From: Leptospira tipperaryensis
Lineage (GTDB): Bacteria; Spirochaetota; Leptospiria; Leptospirales; Leptospiraceae
Direction: 5' to 3'
Length of the DNA stretch: 64,000 bases
NCBI RefSeq assembly: GCF_001729245.1
Contig: NZ_CP015217.1
Location: 808,001-872,000 of the forward strand
The position numbers and the translations under genes were made by a program. The notes beneath the pieces were generated by a model, which was not told where the DNA came from, ran no database searches, and saw nothing but the letters and a program-made list of their open reading frames with translations. Of the stretch, positions 26,807 through 36,640 are shown in pieces. Position 1 is the first letter of the stretch. Every line of letters starts with the position of its first letter.

Positions 26807-29800
26807 AGATCCTTCTTCCAATCTAAGAAAGGTTTATAAAAATCTTTTGCCCAGTGGATTGAGGAACGTAAGATCAAGTCCGGTGTTTGACGATAGAGTT
26901 TTACAAGAGAAGAAAGGCTTTCTCTTACGGAATCCAATTCTTCTTTGAGATAATTTTTCCACGCGTTCTCGTCGTCGAATTTTGCTACGTTATCCGGCGT
27001 TGTCTTTTTTCCGGAGCTTCCTTGTATATTTTTTACATAGTAACTCAGAAAAGCTTTTCTCGGAAAAAAGACCGGCTTCTCTTGGAGATAGAGTTCTGCT
27101 ATTTTTTGAAAGTACTCTTGTCCCAGTGCGGATTCTTCCGGCAAATATTGTATGGGAAGAAAGTTTTTCTTTTTTGCGTCCTCGGAAGGCCGCGCTTTGA
27201 AAGAATAAATTTTAAAATTCTCGCCTAACGTAGAAAAGGCGACTCCGGTAAGAAACGGAAAACTCATGACTTTCCAGTAGTCCTTGTAGCCGTAAAAGTT
27301 TTCGGAAGGTTTGTCTTCGAGGCTCTTTGGAAAAAGCCAATAGAGAACTCCGTCTTTTTCGACGACGTGCTCCCATTCTCCTTTGATCTTTACGTTTTTA
27401 CCGGATTGTAAGGAAACGGTAAGTTCCGGAATTTTTTTACAAAGATCTTCGGGCAGACCCGTATCTCCCAAACTCAAATAAGAATAATATCTTCCGCCTT
27501 GGAAGAGCGGCTTCCAACCTGCGAGGAGTTCGCTGGTAAGCTTGAGATATCCTAGTAGATCGGCTTCTTGGATTTTTCCGAAGACTGACTGAGGAAATCG
27601 AGCCGATTGTTTTTCTTTTTCTAAAATAGGAATGAGGGCGGAAGAGATCGTTTCCTCGTTCCAGGACCAAGGTTCTTTCGATACGAGGCTAGGCATCATT
27701 ACTGCATGCATTTTTTTTAATATATTTGCTTCGGCGATCGCATCCAAGTCGAAAGGTTCTCCTTCGGCATCGGCCGGCTCTTCTTCGTCCAGATACATCC
27801 CTAATTTTTTTTTGAGATAAGTATCGAGAGGATCGCTGAGGAATTGGGAAATTTCACGAAGGTCGATTTCGTTCACTGGAAAATCAGTAGAAACTTTTTT
27901 TAAATCGTCGAGATTTTGAAATCGATCGAAAAGTTTTTGGCCGCGCCGATCTCCGTTTACCCAGGTCCTTGCAAAGTCGAAGCTCACGAGGCCCTGCGCC
28001 ATCTCTTCCTGGGTATGTTTGTATTTTATACTATACGAATGCAACGGAAGTTTGATCGCTTCTTGAACTCCAAAAGATTCCATGATCTCGAAAAGATGAG
28101 AACAAGGTTCGAAGGTTTTGTCTTCTTGGAGATTTTTTCCCACATAACTCAAGGTCAGAGATTCCTTCGCGGAATGAATGGTTTCCCACAAAAGAGATTC
28201 TTGGATTTCTCTGCGGGAAATGTCCCATTCTTCTCTGAGATCTTTTCTGAGGTTGAGTTGGGATCGATCGTTGTTTCCCGGAAATTTTCCTTCTCCCAAT
28301 CCTAAGATATAGATGTGTTTGAATGGAATCGGGCGCATCGGTTGTAAAAGAGAAATCGTAACTCCGCCGGTGAGGTAGGCACCCTTTCGATACGGGATTT
28401 GATCGAAAGTCTGTTCCGTGATGAACTTGAGAAGAGCGACTCCGTCTTTTTCGTTTTGGAGACGGATTCCGTCCCATTCGTTGAGAGATTCCAGCCATCC
28501 GAAAAAAAGTTTCGCTTCCTGTTCGTATTCTTCCGAAAATTCAAAGAGTTCTTCTAAAGAATTTCTTAATATTCTAAAGTATTCCGGATTCCATTGGTTG
28601 GTTTTATTTTTGAAGATGGAAAGGACGTTTCTTTTTGTTCTAAGGATCGTTTCCCAGAGTTGCGTGAGATAGAAAGAATTTTCTTCGGATTCCAAGTCGA
28701 TCGGGGGAATTTTGTATTTTGTCCACGCAGTTTCCTTCGATAGAATCGAGGACAACCGAATTCTTCTCATACCATTCGAAATCTGAAAGGAATCGTTTTC
28801 ACGTCCTTCTTCTTCGTAGATCATCCCGGTAGAATCGATTAGATTCTCCAGATCCAAAATCGATTGTGGATGAATTCTAAGCTTTGTCTGCAAAAGAGGG
28901 TTTCTAAGTAAACGGAGTAGGCTGTTTTTTTCAATCGTAGGACTCGAGCAGATTTCCCAGACGTTGATCAAACCTCTATACAATAAGGACGCGTCGTTTG
29001 CCTTGATGTCCGTGAGGGAATACGGAATTTTTTTACGAACGGGAAACGGATCGACCGCCTTTTCGTTTTGTGAACTTTGTAAAAGGATTCCTCCGTCTAA
29101 CACCCATTCAACGGTAGGACGATAGGTCTTCATATCCGTCACGAGGATCGCAAAATCCAAATACGTTAACTTAGAATTCAGATTCATCTTATAAAGAATG
29201 TCGTTTGCGACTGCTTCCATTTCACGATACGCGGAAGGCGCGTTCCAAAACCGCACCGACGTGTCCGATGCGATTCCGATTTGTTCCCTTGTATTTTGTT
29301 TTCCATCCAGTAAAGTCCGAAGCGCGTCTAACTTTGGAGGAAACGTATGAGAGGTTTCGAGATGAGTCGAAGTGTTGCCTTCGATCTTCTCCATTCTCGC
29401 GGCTATATGAATCTGAGGATTGGACCAGCTTCGAGGACCGAAAGAATCTTTGTGATTCCGGTTTGCTCCCGTATGAAATTGATAGAGATAGATCGGAAGT
29501 CGATCCCGTTTGGAAAGTGATTCTAAAATTCCAAGATACGTATCCGAAAGATTGGACAAACAGAAAAGATGAAGAGAAGGAAATTCCTTTGGAGAATGAT
29601 TCGGATTTTTTTGTGCTTCTTTCAAAAGAAACTGAACCAAGGTGCTCGGTTCTTTGGGATTGAGAAAAACTTTTTGATAGAGTTCTTTTTGAAAAAGATA
29701 ATATTCGTCTTCCTTTGGAAAAGGAGAAGGGCGATGTGAGATCGAAGGAATTTCGATTCCTTTTTCTTTCGCCCAAGAAGAAATCCAACTCGATCGATTT

Positions 29801-30222
29801 AATTCGTAGTCTTTGATAAGCGAAGTCAGTTTTGAGCTGAGCGAAAACGCCCGAGGAATACTCTGTAAGAAAGAATTTAGAAAACGAATTTCTTTTTGAT
29901 CTCGATTTTCGATCAGGAAGGTTAGAATCTTTCTTTGATTCGCTTCTTGACTCGGGAAGGTTCGATGAAACGGATCAAAATCAAAACCGGCTCTTCGGAG
30001 ATAAAATTCTTCAAGAGTTTTTTCTAAGAATTGAAAACGAAGATTGGCAGTCAGTCCATTGATACGAGAAAGATTGAGATTCAACCAGAGTTTCATGTTC
30101 GTGCTGGGAATCACGATCACGGGTGCGTGCAAGGGAGCTACCTTTCTCTCCGCCAAAATATTTTTTGAGAGTTCGACCGCGATATCTTCGAGCGATAGAC
30201 TTGTGATATGCGTGACTGACAA
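26803..30222 (-). CDS. recC: Exodeoxyribonuclease V gamma subunit (RecC)
   Basis: RecC holds the complex together, splits the strands and recognises Chi in enterobacteria. The 1139-residue length and relics of helicase motifs (YILGLGEGKFPG, LNLRKDLREEWDISRREIQ, LLWETIHSAKESLTLSYVG) match RecC. A Walker A lysine motif is absent, as expected. The start codon is TTG at 30222 with AAGAGG upstream. It is the first gene of recC-recB-recD and is divergent from recQ by 110 bp. Confidence 0.93.
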   Translation of the reverse strand: MSVTHITSLSLEDIAVELSKNILAERKVAPLHAPVIVIPSTNMKLWLNLNLSRINGLTANLRFQFLEKTLEEFYLRRAGFDFDPFHRTFPSQEANQRKILTFLIENRDQKEIRFLNSFLQSIPRAFSLSSKLTSLIKDYELNRSSWISSWAKEKGIEIPSISHRPSPFPKEDEYYLFQKELYQKVFLNPKEPSTLVQFLLKEAQKNPNHSPKEFPSLHLFCLSNLSDTYLGILESLSKRDRLPIYLYQFHTGANRNHKDSFGPRSWSNPQIHIAARMEKIEGNTSTHLETSHTFPPKLDALRTLLDGKQNTREQIGIASDTSVRFWNAPSAYREMEAVANDILYKMNLNSKLTYLDFAILVTDMKTYRPTVEWVLDGGILLQSSQNEKAVDPFPVRKKIPYSLTDIKANDASLLYRGLINVWEICSSPTIEKNSLLRLLRNPLLQTKLRIHPQSILDLENLIDSTGMIYEEEGRENDSFQISNGMRRIRLSSILSKETAWTKYKIPPIDLESEENSFYLTQLWETILRTKRNVLSIFKNKTNQWNPEYFRILRNSLEELFEFSEEYEQEAKLFFGWLESLNEWDGIRLQNEKDGVALLKFITEQTFDQIPYRKGAYLTGGVTISLLQPMRPIPFKHIYILGLGEGKFPGNNDRSQLNLRKDLREEWDISRREIQESLLWETIHSAKESLTLSYVGKNLQEDKTFEPCSHLFEIMESFGVQEAIKLPLHSYSIKYKHTQEEMAQGLVSFDFARTWVNGDRRGQKLFDRFQNLDDLKKVSTDFPVNEIDLREISQFLSDPLDTYLKKKLGMYLDEEEPADAEGEPFDLDAIAEANILKKMHAVMMPSLVSKEPWSWNEETISSALIPILEKEKQSARFPQSVFGKIQEADLLGYLKLTSELLAGWKPLFQGGRYYSYLSLGDTGLPEDLCKKIPELTVSLQSGKNVKIKGEWEHVVEKDGVLYWLFPKSLEDKPSENFYGYKDYWKVMSFPFLTGVAFSTLGENFKIYSFKARPSEDAKKKNFLPIQYLPEESALGQEYFQKIAELYLQEKPVFFPRKAFLSYYVKNIQGSSGKKTTPDNVAKFDDENAWKNYLKEELDSVRESLSSLVKLYRQTPDLILRSSIHWAKDFYKPFLDWKKDL

Positions 30223-30332
30223 ACGTTTCCTCTTTGGATCCCTTGAATTACGAGCATTCTAAGAATTCGGCGAGATGGCAAGTAATTACATTTTCTCTTG
30301 CTCTCAAAGATCGATAGAAGAATGTATTCTGA

Positions 30333-31784
30333 ATGCCCTCCGTCTCCGAACTCAAAACTTTTTTTGGGATTTCTTCTTTTAGAACTTCGCAAGAGAAGAT
30401 TATCACCGACGTTCTTTCCGGAAAGAACTGTCTCGTCATCATGCCTACGGGAATGGGCAAATCGATCTGTTATCAACTGCCCGCCTTGGCGATGGAAGGA
30501 ATGACGATCGTCATTTCTCCGCTGATTGCCCTTATGCACGATCAGGTTTCAAAACTCAAAACCCTGGACATCGACGCCGGTTATATCAATTCTTCTTTGT
30601 CTAAAGAGGATCGGATTAAGAGTTATGAAAATCTAAAAAGAGGGAAGTATAAGATTCTTTATGTTTCTCCGGAGCGATTTCGAAAGCGCGCGTTTTTGGA
30701 TGCGATTCGGGATCGAAAGGTTTCTTTGCTCGCGATCGACGAGGCACATTGTATCAGTCAGTGGGGTCACGACTTTCGACCGGATTATACAAAGATTTCC
30801 GAGTTTCGCGAGATTCTTCGCAGACCCGTGACGATCGCGTTAACCGCCACAGCAACCTCTGAGATTCAGAAAGACATCGTTCGTCAGATCGGTTTGGAAG
30901 AATCGGAGATCGAAGTTTACAACGAGGGAATCTGCAGACCGAATTTATTTTTAGACGTTCGCACTTTTGTCGACGAGCCTTCTAAGATGGATGCGATCGT
31001 GGATCTTCTGAGAAAACAAAAAGAAAGCACGATCGTATATTTTAATCTCATCAAAAATATAGAAAAGTTTAGCGAGAAACTCGATATACAAAAAATTCCT
31101 CATCGGATCTATCACGGACAGTTGGCTCCGGATCAAAGAAAACGTGTTCAAAATCAATTTCTAAAGTCGGACAACACGGTCCTTCTTGCGACCAATGCAT
31201 TTGGAATGGGAGTGGATAAACCGAACATACGAACGATCATTCACGCGGAACTTCCATCGTCCCTAGAAAGTTATTATCAAGAGATCGGTCGAGCGGGAAG
31301 AGACGGCAATGCCTCCGATTGTCACGTATTTTATATCCAAGACGATCTTACCGTGTTGATGGAATTTATCGAATGGCAAAATCCGGACGAGATTTTTATC
31401 GGAAGAGTTTTTCAAACGATGCAACATTTAGGAGAAAAATTGTCTTCTCTTACTTACGAAGAATTACAGGGAAAAGTCGTTCATAGAAATCGTGGAGACC
31501 ATCGTCTTCAGACCGTGCTCAACCTTTTTGAAAGACACGGAGTCACCTCCGGAGAATTGGAAAGAAATTCGCTGAGACTCAGAGGGCCTTTGCCGGACGC
31601 ACTCCTATCTCCGGAACTCTTGGACTTAAAAAAGAAAACGAGTCTCAAACGTTTGTATCAGATGCTTCTTTATCTCAAATCCGAAAAGTGTAGAAGAGAA
31701 TTTGTATATGAGTATTTTGATGCGGTCTTTCCCGGTTGTGGAAACTGCGACGTTTGTCGTTTGGCGAACGAATCCGATCGTTGA
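30333..31784 (+). CDS. recQ: ATP-dependent DNA helicase RecQ
   Basis: A 483-residue 3'-5' helicase of the RecQ family. Walker A is IMPTGMGKSICYQLPAL, then LAIDEAHCISQWGHDFRP (DEAH plus the aromatic-rich loop), LTATATSEIQ, FGMGVDKPNIR and YYQEIGRAGRDG. The C-terminal zinc cysteines (KCRREF, FPGCGNCDVC) are present. The protein stops after the zinc/winged-helix region, so the HRDC domain of E. coli RecQ is missing. Lying next to recCBD, it makes this a recombination locus. Confidence 0.96.
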   Translation: MPSVSELKTFFGISSFRTSQEKIITDVLSGKNCLVIMPTGMGKSICYQLPALAMEGMTIVISPLIALMHDQVSKLKTLDIDAGYINSSLSKEDRIKSYENLKRGKYKILYVSPERFRKRAFLDAIRDRKVSLLAIDEAHCISQWGHDFRPDYTKISEFREILRRPVTIALTATATSEIQKDIVRQIGLEESEIEVYNEGICRPNLFLDVRTFVDEPSKMDAIVDLLRKQKESTIVYFNLIKNIEKFSEKLDIQKIPHRIYHGQLAPDQRKRVQNQFLKSDNTVLLATNAFGMGVDKPNIRTIIHAELPSSLESYYQEIGRAGRDGNASDCHVFYIQDDLTVLMEFIEWQNPDEIFIGRVFQTMQHLGEKLSSLTYEELQGKVVHRNRGDHRLQTVLNLFERHGVTSGELERNSLRLRGPLPDALLSPELLDLKKKTSLKRLYQMLLYLKSEKCRREFVYEYFDAVFPGCGNCDVCRLANESDR

Positions 31785-31812
31785 GAGTTGTCTTGCCGTA
31801 TTTTCTTTCAAG

Positions 31813-31829
31813 TCGGACTTAAAGTCCGA
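31813..31829. repeat. Short dispersed palindromic repeat, copy 2
   Basis: TCGGACTT-A-AAGTCCGA is a perfect 8-bp-arm palindrome 29 bp after the recQ stop, matching the centres at 10079-10093 and 43263-43275. GTTGTC lies upstream, as at 43221. Its location would suit a terminator-like hairpin for recQ, but no T tract follows directly. Confidence 0.75.
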
Positions 31830-32040
31830 AGCAAGCTTTTTTTCGTAAGAACTCGTTTGTCGGAACAATTGAATCGTTCAAAAAAGATTTGCTTTTATTC
31901 AGGAAGCGACGGTAGGCAGCCATTCGATTTTTTAAATTTTATCATGAGGAAAAAAATTTCCTTTTTCTTCTTTTGAAATTTGAAAAATTCTTTGTCTGTT
32001 TTGAAGTTGAACTCGATACCAATTAGAAATAGAGGTAATT

Positions 32041-33042
32041 ATGATCGTTCGAATGATTTCGATTCTTCTTTCTTTGATGATTCTCAACTGCGCAAGTTGG
32101 GAGCGCCTGACTTCTTCGCAAAGATGGGAATGGATCGGTTCTTCCCATTACAAACCCACTCAGATTTTTGTAATCGATCCCAAAAAAGATTCTGAAATCG
32201 AAGCAGATGAGGGAACTAAGATTCAATTTCCAAGCGGTAGTCTTGTTGACGCCGACGGAAAACCGATTACGACCCCAACTCGTATCGAAGTTTCTGAATA
32301 TTATAAAAGTGAAGATATCCTTTTATCCGGATTGACCACGGCTTCGCTTGGACGTCCGATTCAGACAAAGGGAATGATTCTACTAAACGCGTTTGTGGAA
32401 TCAGGGGTTAAGGCGCAGGCGAATCCCAAAAATCCGCCGAAAGTTTCTTTTGCGGGAACTGCGGAGACCGGTTTTCAAGTTTTTTACGGAACCAAAACGA
32501 AGGAAGGAGTCGTAGATTGGTCGACGGAAGCTTCTAAGCCGACTAACGTATCGAAGGCGGATTTAGAATCGACTCAACCTTCTTTGGTGAAATCCCAGTC
32601 CGCTCAACCGAGTAAGGTGAGAATGGAATATTCGGAAGAGCCTCCGAATTACGAAGGCACCAGAAGCGGTCCGATCTATTATCCCGTCTTGAATCTGGGT
32701 TGGATCAACTGTGATCGATTTTTATATATGGGAGCCCGTTTGGTTTCTCTGGGCATCGAAGCAAACTATCCATCCTGGGAAGAAGAAACTACTTATCAAT
32801 TGATCATCCCTTCGATCCGATCGGTTATGCCCGCGTATAAGGATGCGTCCAATCGAATCGTGTTTCCCAATCTTCCGCCGGGAGAAAAAACGATTGTCTA
32901 CGCGTTGAAACGATCCGGTGTTACACGCTGGCAGATCTGGATTCGAGAAGCGATCGTCGGACAGGAAGAGAAACTGATTCCTCAGTGGGAATTGGTAGGT
33001 CCTAAGGCCTTGGAGAAAAGAATCCAATCTTTGAACTTTTGA
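32041..33042 (+). CDS. Putative lipoprotein of unknown function
   Basis: A 333-residue protein with signal peptide MIVRMISILLSLMILNC, a relaxed spirochaete lipobox ending in Cys17. The mature part is rich in beta-type sequence (FPSGSLVDADGKPITTPTRI, ASLGRPIQTKGMILLNAFVE), similar in flavour to carbohydrate- or surface-associated lipoproteins. No catalytic motif is visible. Two internal cysteine-poor domains are separated by a Ser/Gln-rich linker around 175-205. It is isolated between recQ and a convergent cyclase gene. Confidence 0.78.
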   Translation: MIVRMISILLSLMILNCASWERLTSSQRWEWIGSSHYKPTQIFVIDPKKDSEIEADEGTKIQFPSGSLVDADGKPITTPTRIEVSEYYKSEDILLSGLTTASLGRPIQTKGMILLNAFVESGVKAQANPKNPPKVSFAGTAETGFQVFYGTKTKEGVVDWSTEASKPTNVSKADLESTQPSLVKSQSAQPSKVRMEYSEEPPNYEGTRSGPIYYPVLNLGWINCDRFLYMGARLVSLGIEANYPSWEEETTYQLIIPSIRSVMPAYKDASNRIVFPNLPPGEKTIVYALKRSGVTRWQIWIREAIVGQEEKLIPQWELVGPKALEKRIQSLNF

Positions 33043-33056
33043 GATCCCGAACTTTT

Positions 33057-33090
33057 CATTTGAATATTCTATTTATAGAATATTCAAATG
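33057..33090. terminator. 16-bp perfect inverted repeat between convergent genes
   Basis: CATTTGAATATTCTAT (33057-33072) and ATAGAATATTCAAATG (33075-33090) are exact complements with a 2-nt loop. It fills the 53-bp gap between the convergent lipoprotein and cyclase genes, the expected position for a bidirectional terminator. It is AT-rich and lacks a T tract. Confidence 0.65.
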
Positions 33091-33095
33091 CTATC

Positions 33096-34439
33096 TTACT
33101 CTGTGGAGAGTTTGTAAACCTGTACTTTTTGTTCCTTCCCTTTTACCTGAACCGGAGGCATTTTGACCGTGTCAACGCCTGAATTCAATTCTAAATAAAC
33201 TTCTTCGGAAACTAAGAATTCGGATTCAAAAAATTTACAAAGCGATTCGATTCTGGAAGCGGTATTGACTGCATCTCCTATCACGGTGTATTCCATTCTA
33301 CCTTCCGAACCGATCGTTCCGCAGAAGACTTCCCCGGTATGAACTCCGATCCCGATTTCAATCGCCGCCAAACCGGAAGCCGCTCTTTCGGAATTTAGTC
33401 CTTTCAAAGCCGCCAACATTTTTTTCCCCGCCTTTACCGCGTTGTTAGAATCCAATCCAGGTATCGTCGAAGGCTTAGGAGTTCCAAAGGTTCCCATAAT
33501 CGCGTCGCCGATAAATTTATCGATGCTTCCGCCGGATTCGAAGATGGCATCGGTCATACGATTTCGAAAGTCCGTAAGAAACTTAGCAAGATCGACCGGA
33601 TCCATCTCTTCGGACATTCTTGTAAAATTGCGAATGTCCGAAAAGAGAATCGTAACCTTTTGTCTCACACCGGGACCGAGTTCTCCTTCCGACTTACTCA
33701 ATTCTTCCACGACGGATGGTGAAAAAAAACGAGCCAAAGAAGCGCGACGTGATTCCAAATTTCCGATTCTTCGTATCATCGAGATCGCTCGGTAGGTCGT
33801 GAAGGAAAGTATAAAACCGAGGATCAAAAATGGAATCGGTCTGAAAATCAAGTCGCTTAATATTACGCCCGAACCGAGGATATATTCTTTCCAATCGTTC
33901 GTGAGGGGAACCCCGGATTTAAGTCCGATAAAAATCAAACCCGACCAGGATACTAAAAATAAGATCATCGATAGAAGAACGAGTTTGATTCGAAACTGAA
34001 GAGCCGTTAGGGCGATCGGAACGATCAAAAGAAACAAACTCGGATTTTTTAGTACGTGAGCGAAGTTTTCGGGACTCACTTTCAGACTAAAATAAATCGG
34101 AAGACCGAGTGTAATAAAAAAATCGAAAAATAGACTCGCGTAATCCAAGAAAGGATTGATCGATTTTTTCTTTTGAGCGAGAACCCACGTGTTCAAAACG
34201 GTGCTTCCGAGAAAAAGAAAAAGAAACACTAGGTTTGCGACTAAATCCGATATTGTATTCGCGGTTCCAAAGACGAGAAAGAGAAAGAATAAGGAGATTC
34301 CATAACGAAATCGATTTACGATGATCGCTCCGTTTCTCTCTTCTTGTTCGAGAATCTCTCTTACGCTGTTGGACATACGATTCCTATCCAAAGAATGGGA
34401 GAGCGTCTCGTAAATTTTAAAGAGATAATTCTGAATCAT
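33096..34439 (-). CDS. Membrane-bound class III adenylate/guanylate cyclase
   Basis: About 447 residues, with six membrane helices (roughly 45-230) and a C-terminal class III cyclase domain (about 265-440). Catalytic features are VTILFSDIRNFT (metal Asp), SIDKFIGDAIMGTFG (substrate Lys and second Asp) and MEYTVIGDAVNTASRIE. The Lys-Asp pair suggests ATP over GTP, so the product is probably cAMP. I start at ATG 34439, which has AAAGGA six bases upstream, and not at the upstream ATG 34511. No effector gene is adjacent. Confidence 0.9.
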   Translation of the reverse strand: MIQNYLFKIYETLSHSLDRNRMSNSVREILEQEERNGAIIVNRFRYGISLFFLFLVFGTANTISDLVANLVFLFLFLGSTVLNTWVLAQKKKSINPFLDYASLFFDFFITLGLPIYFSLKVSPENFAHVLKNPSLFLLIVPIALTALQFRIKLVLLSMILFLVSWSGLIFIGLKSGVPLTNDWKEYILGSGVILSDLIFRPIPFLILGFILSFTTYRAISMIRRIGNLESRRASLARFFSPSVVEELSKSEGELGPGVRQKVTILFSDIRNFTRMSEEMDPVDLAKFLTDFRNRMTDAIFESGGSIDKFIGDAIMGTFGTPKPSTIPGLDSNNAVKAGKKMLAALKGLNSERAASGLAAIEIGIGVHTGEVFCGTIGSEGRMEYTVIGDAVNTASRIESLCKFFESEFLVSEEVYLELNSGVDTVKMPPVQVKGKEQKVQVYKLSTE

Positions 34440-34742
34440 ACATTTTCCTTTTGGATCTTCTCCGGGTTTTGGGCGCTCTTTAGGATTGCATCTAACGTTC
34501 TTTTGATTCATTCTTTAAAAGAAGTTTTAGGCAAAGGACCGATTTGTGCGGAATATTTTTTCCCGCTGAGGAGCAAAGGGTCATCCATGCGATAAAAAAT
34601 CTCAACTACTTCCTTTAAAAAAAATCACTTTTTCCTTTGCTAAACCGATTCCGCCGCTTCGAAAAAGAGAACTTACTTTTTATTTTTACATTTACAATCG
34701 ATTTGTTGTGAGATTCTATTGAAGAAAAGGAGAGAATGGAAT

Positions 34743-35285
34743 ATGAAGATTTTATTATACATCATCGGCGGATTGGTTGCTCTCATCGCGGTTCTCGCCT
34801 TGATCGCGCCGAAAGACTTTCAATTAGAAAGGGAAATCGTAATCAACAAACCAAAAAAACAGGTATTTGATCAAATCCGATTCCTGAAGAATCACGAGCA
34901 GTGGAACGCTTGGTCCAAAAAAGATCCCAAGATGAAAAAGGAATTTAAGGGAATCGATGGAACCGTCGGCTTTATGAGTTCTTGGGAAAGCGAACATCCG
35001 GAAGTCGGGACCGCAGAACAAGAAATCAAAAGTATCCTGGAAGGTGAAAGATTGGAAACTCAGATTCGTTTTAAAAAACCTTTCGAGGCAAGTTTTATTT
35101 CTTACGCAACGACACAAGCGATCGGAGAAAATCAGACAAAGGTTTCATTGGGAATGTCCGATCGTATGTCTTTTCCGGTTACCGTGATCAGCTTTATCGT
35201 AAACGTTTGTTTTAATCAGCAAAAGAAGATCATCGATAATATGGATGAAAGTCTTTCGAATTTAAAAACGATCTTGGAAAAATAA
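34743..35285 (+). CDS. Membrane-anchored SRPBCC (START-like) protein
   Basis: A 180-residue protein with one N-terminal helix (LLYIIGGLVALIAVLALIA) and an SRPBCC lipid- or ligand-binding domain: REIVINKPKKQVFDQI, then HEQWNAWSKKDP. ATG 34743 follows AAAAGGAGAG, so the TTG upstream is not the start. It closely resembles the protein at 40038-40586 in layout (anchor plus SRPBCC), so the two are probably paralogues. The ligand is unknown. Confidence 0.82.
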   Translation: MKILLYIIGGLVALIAVLALIAPKDFQLEREIVINKPKKQVFDQIRFLKNHEQWNAWSKKDPKMKKEFKGIDGTVGFMSSWESEHPEVGTAEQEIKSILEGERLETQIRFKKPFEASFISYATTQAIGENQTKVSLGMSDRMSFPVTVISFIVNVCFNQQKKIIDNMDESLSNLKTILEK

Positions 35286-35310
35286 AATAAGAGATCGTTC
35301 ACTTCGCTTA

Positions 35311-36582
35311 TCATTTCGGATATCGAAGATGCCACTGGGTGACGTTCTGATATTGTTCGGCTAACTCTAACACTTGTCGCTCCCCTTCGGGAGCGCCTAC
35401 GATTTGAAATCCGATCGGTAAACCGTTTGTATCGAATCCGCAAGGTATGCTGATCGCGGGAAGTCCGTAGTAGTTACAAAAAAAAGTATTGTCGGCGGAA
35501 AGGGCGATCGGACCTTTTTTGGCTACGGATTGTATTTTGGGAACGGACTCCGTTGTCGTCGGTAGAATCAAAACGTCCACTTCTTTAAAAAGCAGATTTT
35601 TTATTCCCTTTCGATCCTCTTCCATTGTTCTGGAGTCGAAGTTAGGAGCGATGGGAATTTCCATATCTTGAAACGTATGTCCCAAAGAAAAGAGAACGTC
35701 TTTGATTTTTTCAAAAGTGTTTCGGACTTCCGGCGTTGCCTGAAAGTTGAGAACGTTCCCGATTCTAAATTTGGAAATCTTGTCGGTCGGTTTTCCCGCT
35801 TCGATTGTACGATTTACGAGAACGTTCATTAGAATTTTTGCATCCTCTACGCTTCGACTCATAAACGCGGCGTGGGCAATTCTTAAAATCTTTTCATCCG
35901 CTTTTTCACCCGCGAGAACTCCTTCCAAACTAATGGAACCATAAGTTGGTTTGAAACCGATAACGCCGCAACAAGCTGCGGGCAATCTACAGGAGCCGAT
36001 CGCGTCCGTGTCCAATGTCGCATAACAAAGACCCGATGCGACTGCCGCCGCGGAACCTCCCGAAGAGCCGCCCGCGATGTATTTCCGGTTCCAAGGGTTG
36101 TGTACGGAACCAAAATAACTGTCGATCGATGTGGTTCCTATGGCGAGTTCGTGCATATTCGTTTTACCGATTATGATCGCGCCTGCCTCTTTGAGTTTTT
36201 TTACGGAGACGGCGTCTTCTTTCGGGATCCGATTTTGAAAGTGTTCAAAGGCGGCCGTTGTGCGGACTCCGGCGGTATCGAACATATCTTTGATCCCGAT
36301 TGGAATTCCATGAAGGGGGCCTTTCCAGTTTCCGTTTTGAATTTCGTTTTGTGCGAGTTCGGATTCTTTGAGGGCTTGCTCCGCCGTTACGGTAATGAAT
36401 GCGTTGAGTTTTGAATTGAGTTTTTCAATTCTTTCCAAACATTTTGTCACAACTTCTAGGGGAGAAATTTTTCCGGATCGGATTTGTTCGCTGAGATCGG
36501 AGATCGTTCCGTGGGTGTTGAAATTTGCATTTTCTTTTGAGTGAGAATTTTTCATAACTTCCAATAACGGAGTGGAAATCAT
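35311..36582 (-). CDS. Amidase-signature family hydrolase
   Basis: A 423-residue amidase-signature enzyme. The Ser-Ser-Lys triad is visible: HGIPIGIKDMFD (Lys), AGGSSGGSAAAVASG (cis-Ser) and DAIGSCRLPAACCGVIG (nucleophile Ser in a variant of DxGGSxRxPA). Substrates in the family range from indole acetamide to Glu-tRNA. The neighbours contain no gatB or gatC, so it is not obviously GatA. The start may be 36582 or the Met at 36555; neither has a strong ribosome site. It converges with the SRPBCC gene. Confidence 0.88.
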   Translation of the reverse strand: MISTPLLEVMKNSHSKENANFNTHGTISDLSEQIRSGKISPLEVVTKCLERIEKLNSKLNAFITVTAEQALKESELAQNEIQNGNWKGPLHGIPIGIKDMFDTAGVRTTAAFEHFQNRIPKEDAVSVKKLKEAGAIIIGKTNMHELAIGTTSIDSYFGSVHNPWNRKYIAGGSSGGSAAAVASGLCYATLDTDAIGSCRLPAACCGVIGFKPTYGSISLEGVLAGEKADEKILRIAHAAFMSRSVEDAKILMNVLVNRTIEAGKPTDKISKFRIGNVLNFQATPEVRNTFEKIKDVLFSLGHTFQDMEIPIAPNFDSRTMEEDRKGIKNLLFKEVDVLILPTTTESVPKIQSVAKKGPIALSADNTFFCNYYGLPAISIPCGFDTNGLPIGFQIVGAPEGERQVLELAEQYQNVTQWHLRYPK

Positions 36583-36640
36583 GATTCATTTTCAAAATGA
36601 TTTCCACTCTTTTTACGAAAAATAAGTCCCGGTTAAGAAA

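Noticed and set aside
28031..28498. 155-residue ORF antisense-frame within recC
   Set aside because: Same-strand out-of-frame shadow of recC; no family match.
35311..36582. GatA subunit of Glu-tRNA amidotransferase
   Set aside because: No gatB or gatC nearby and the nucleophile motif is a variant, so only the general amidase family is claimed.
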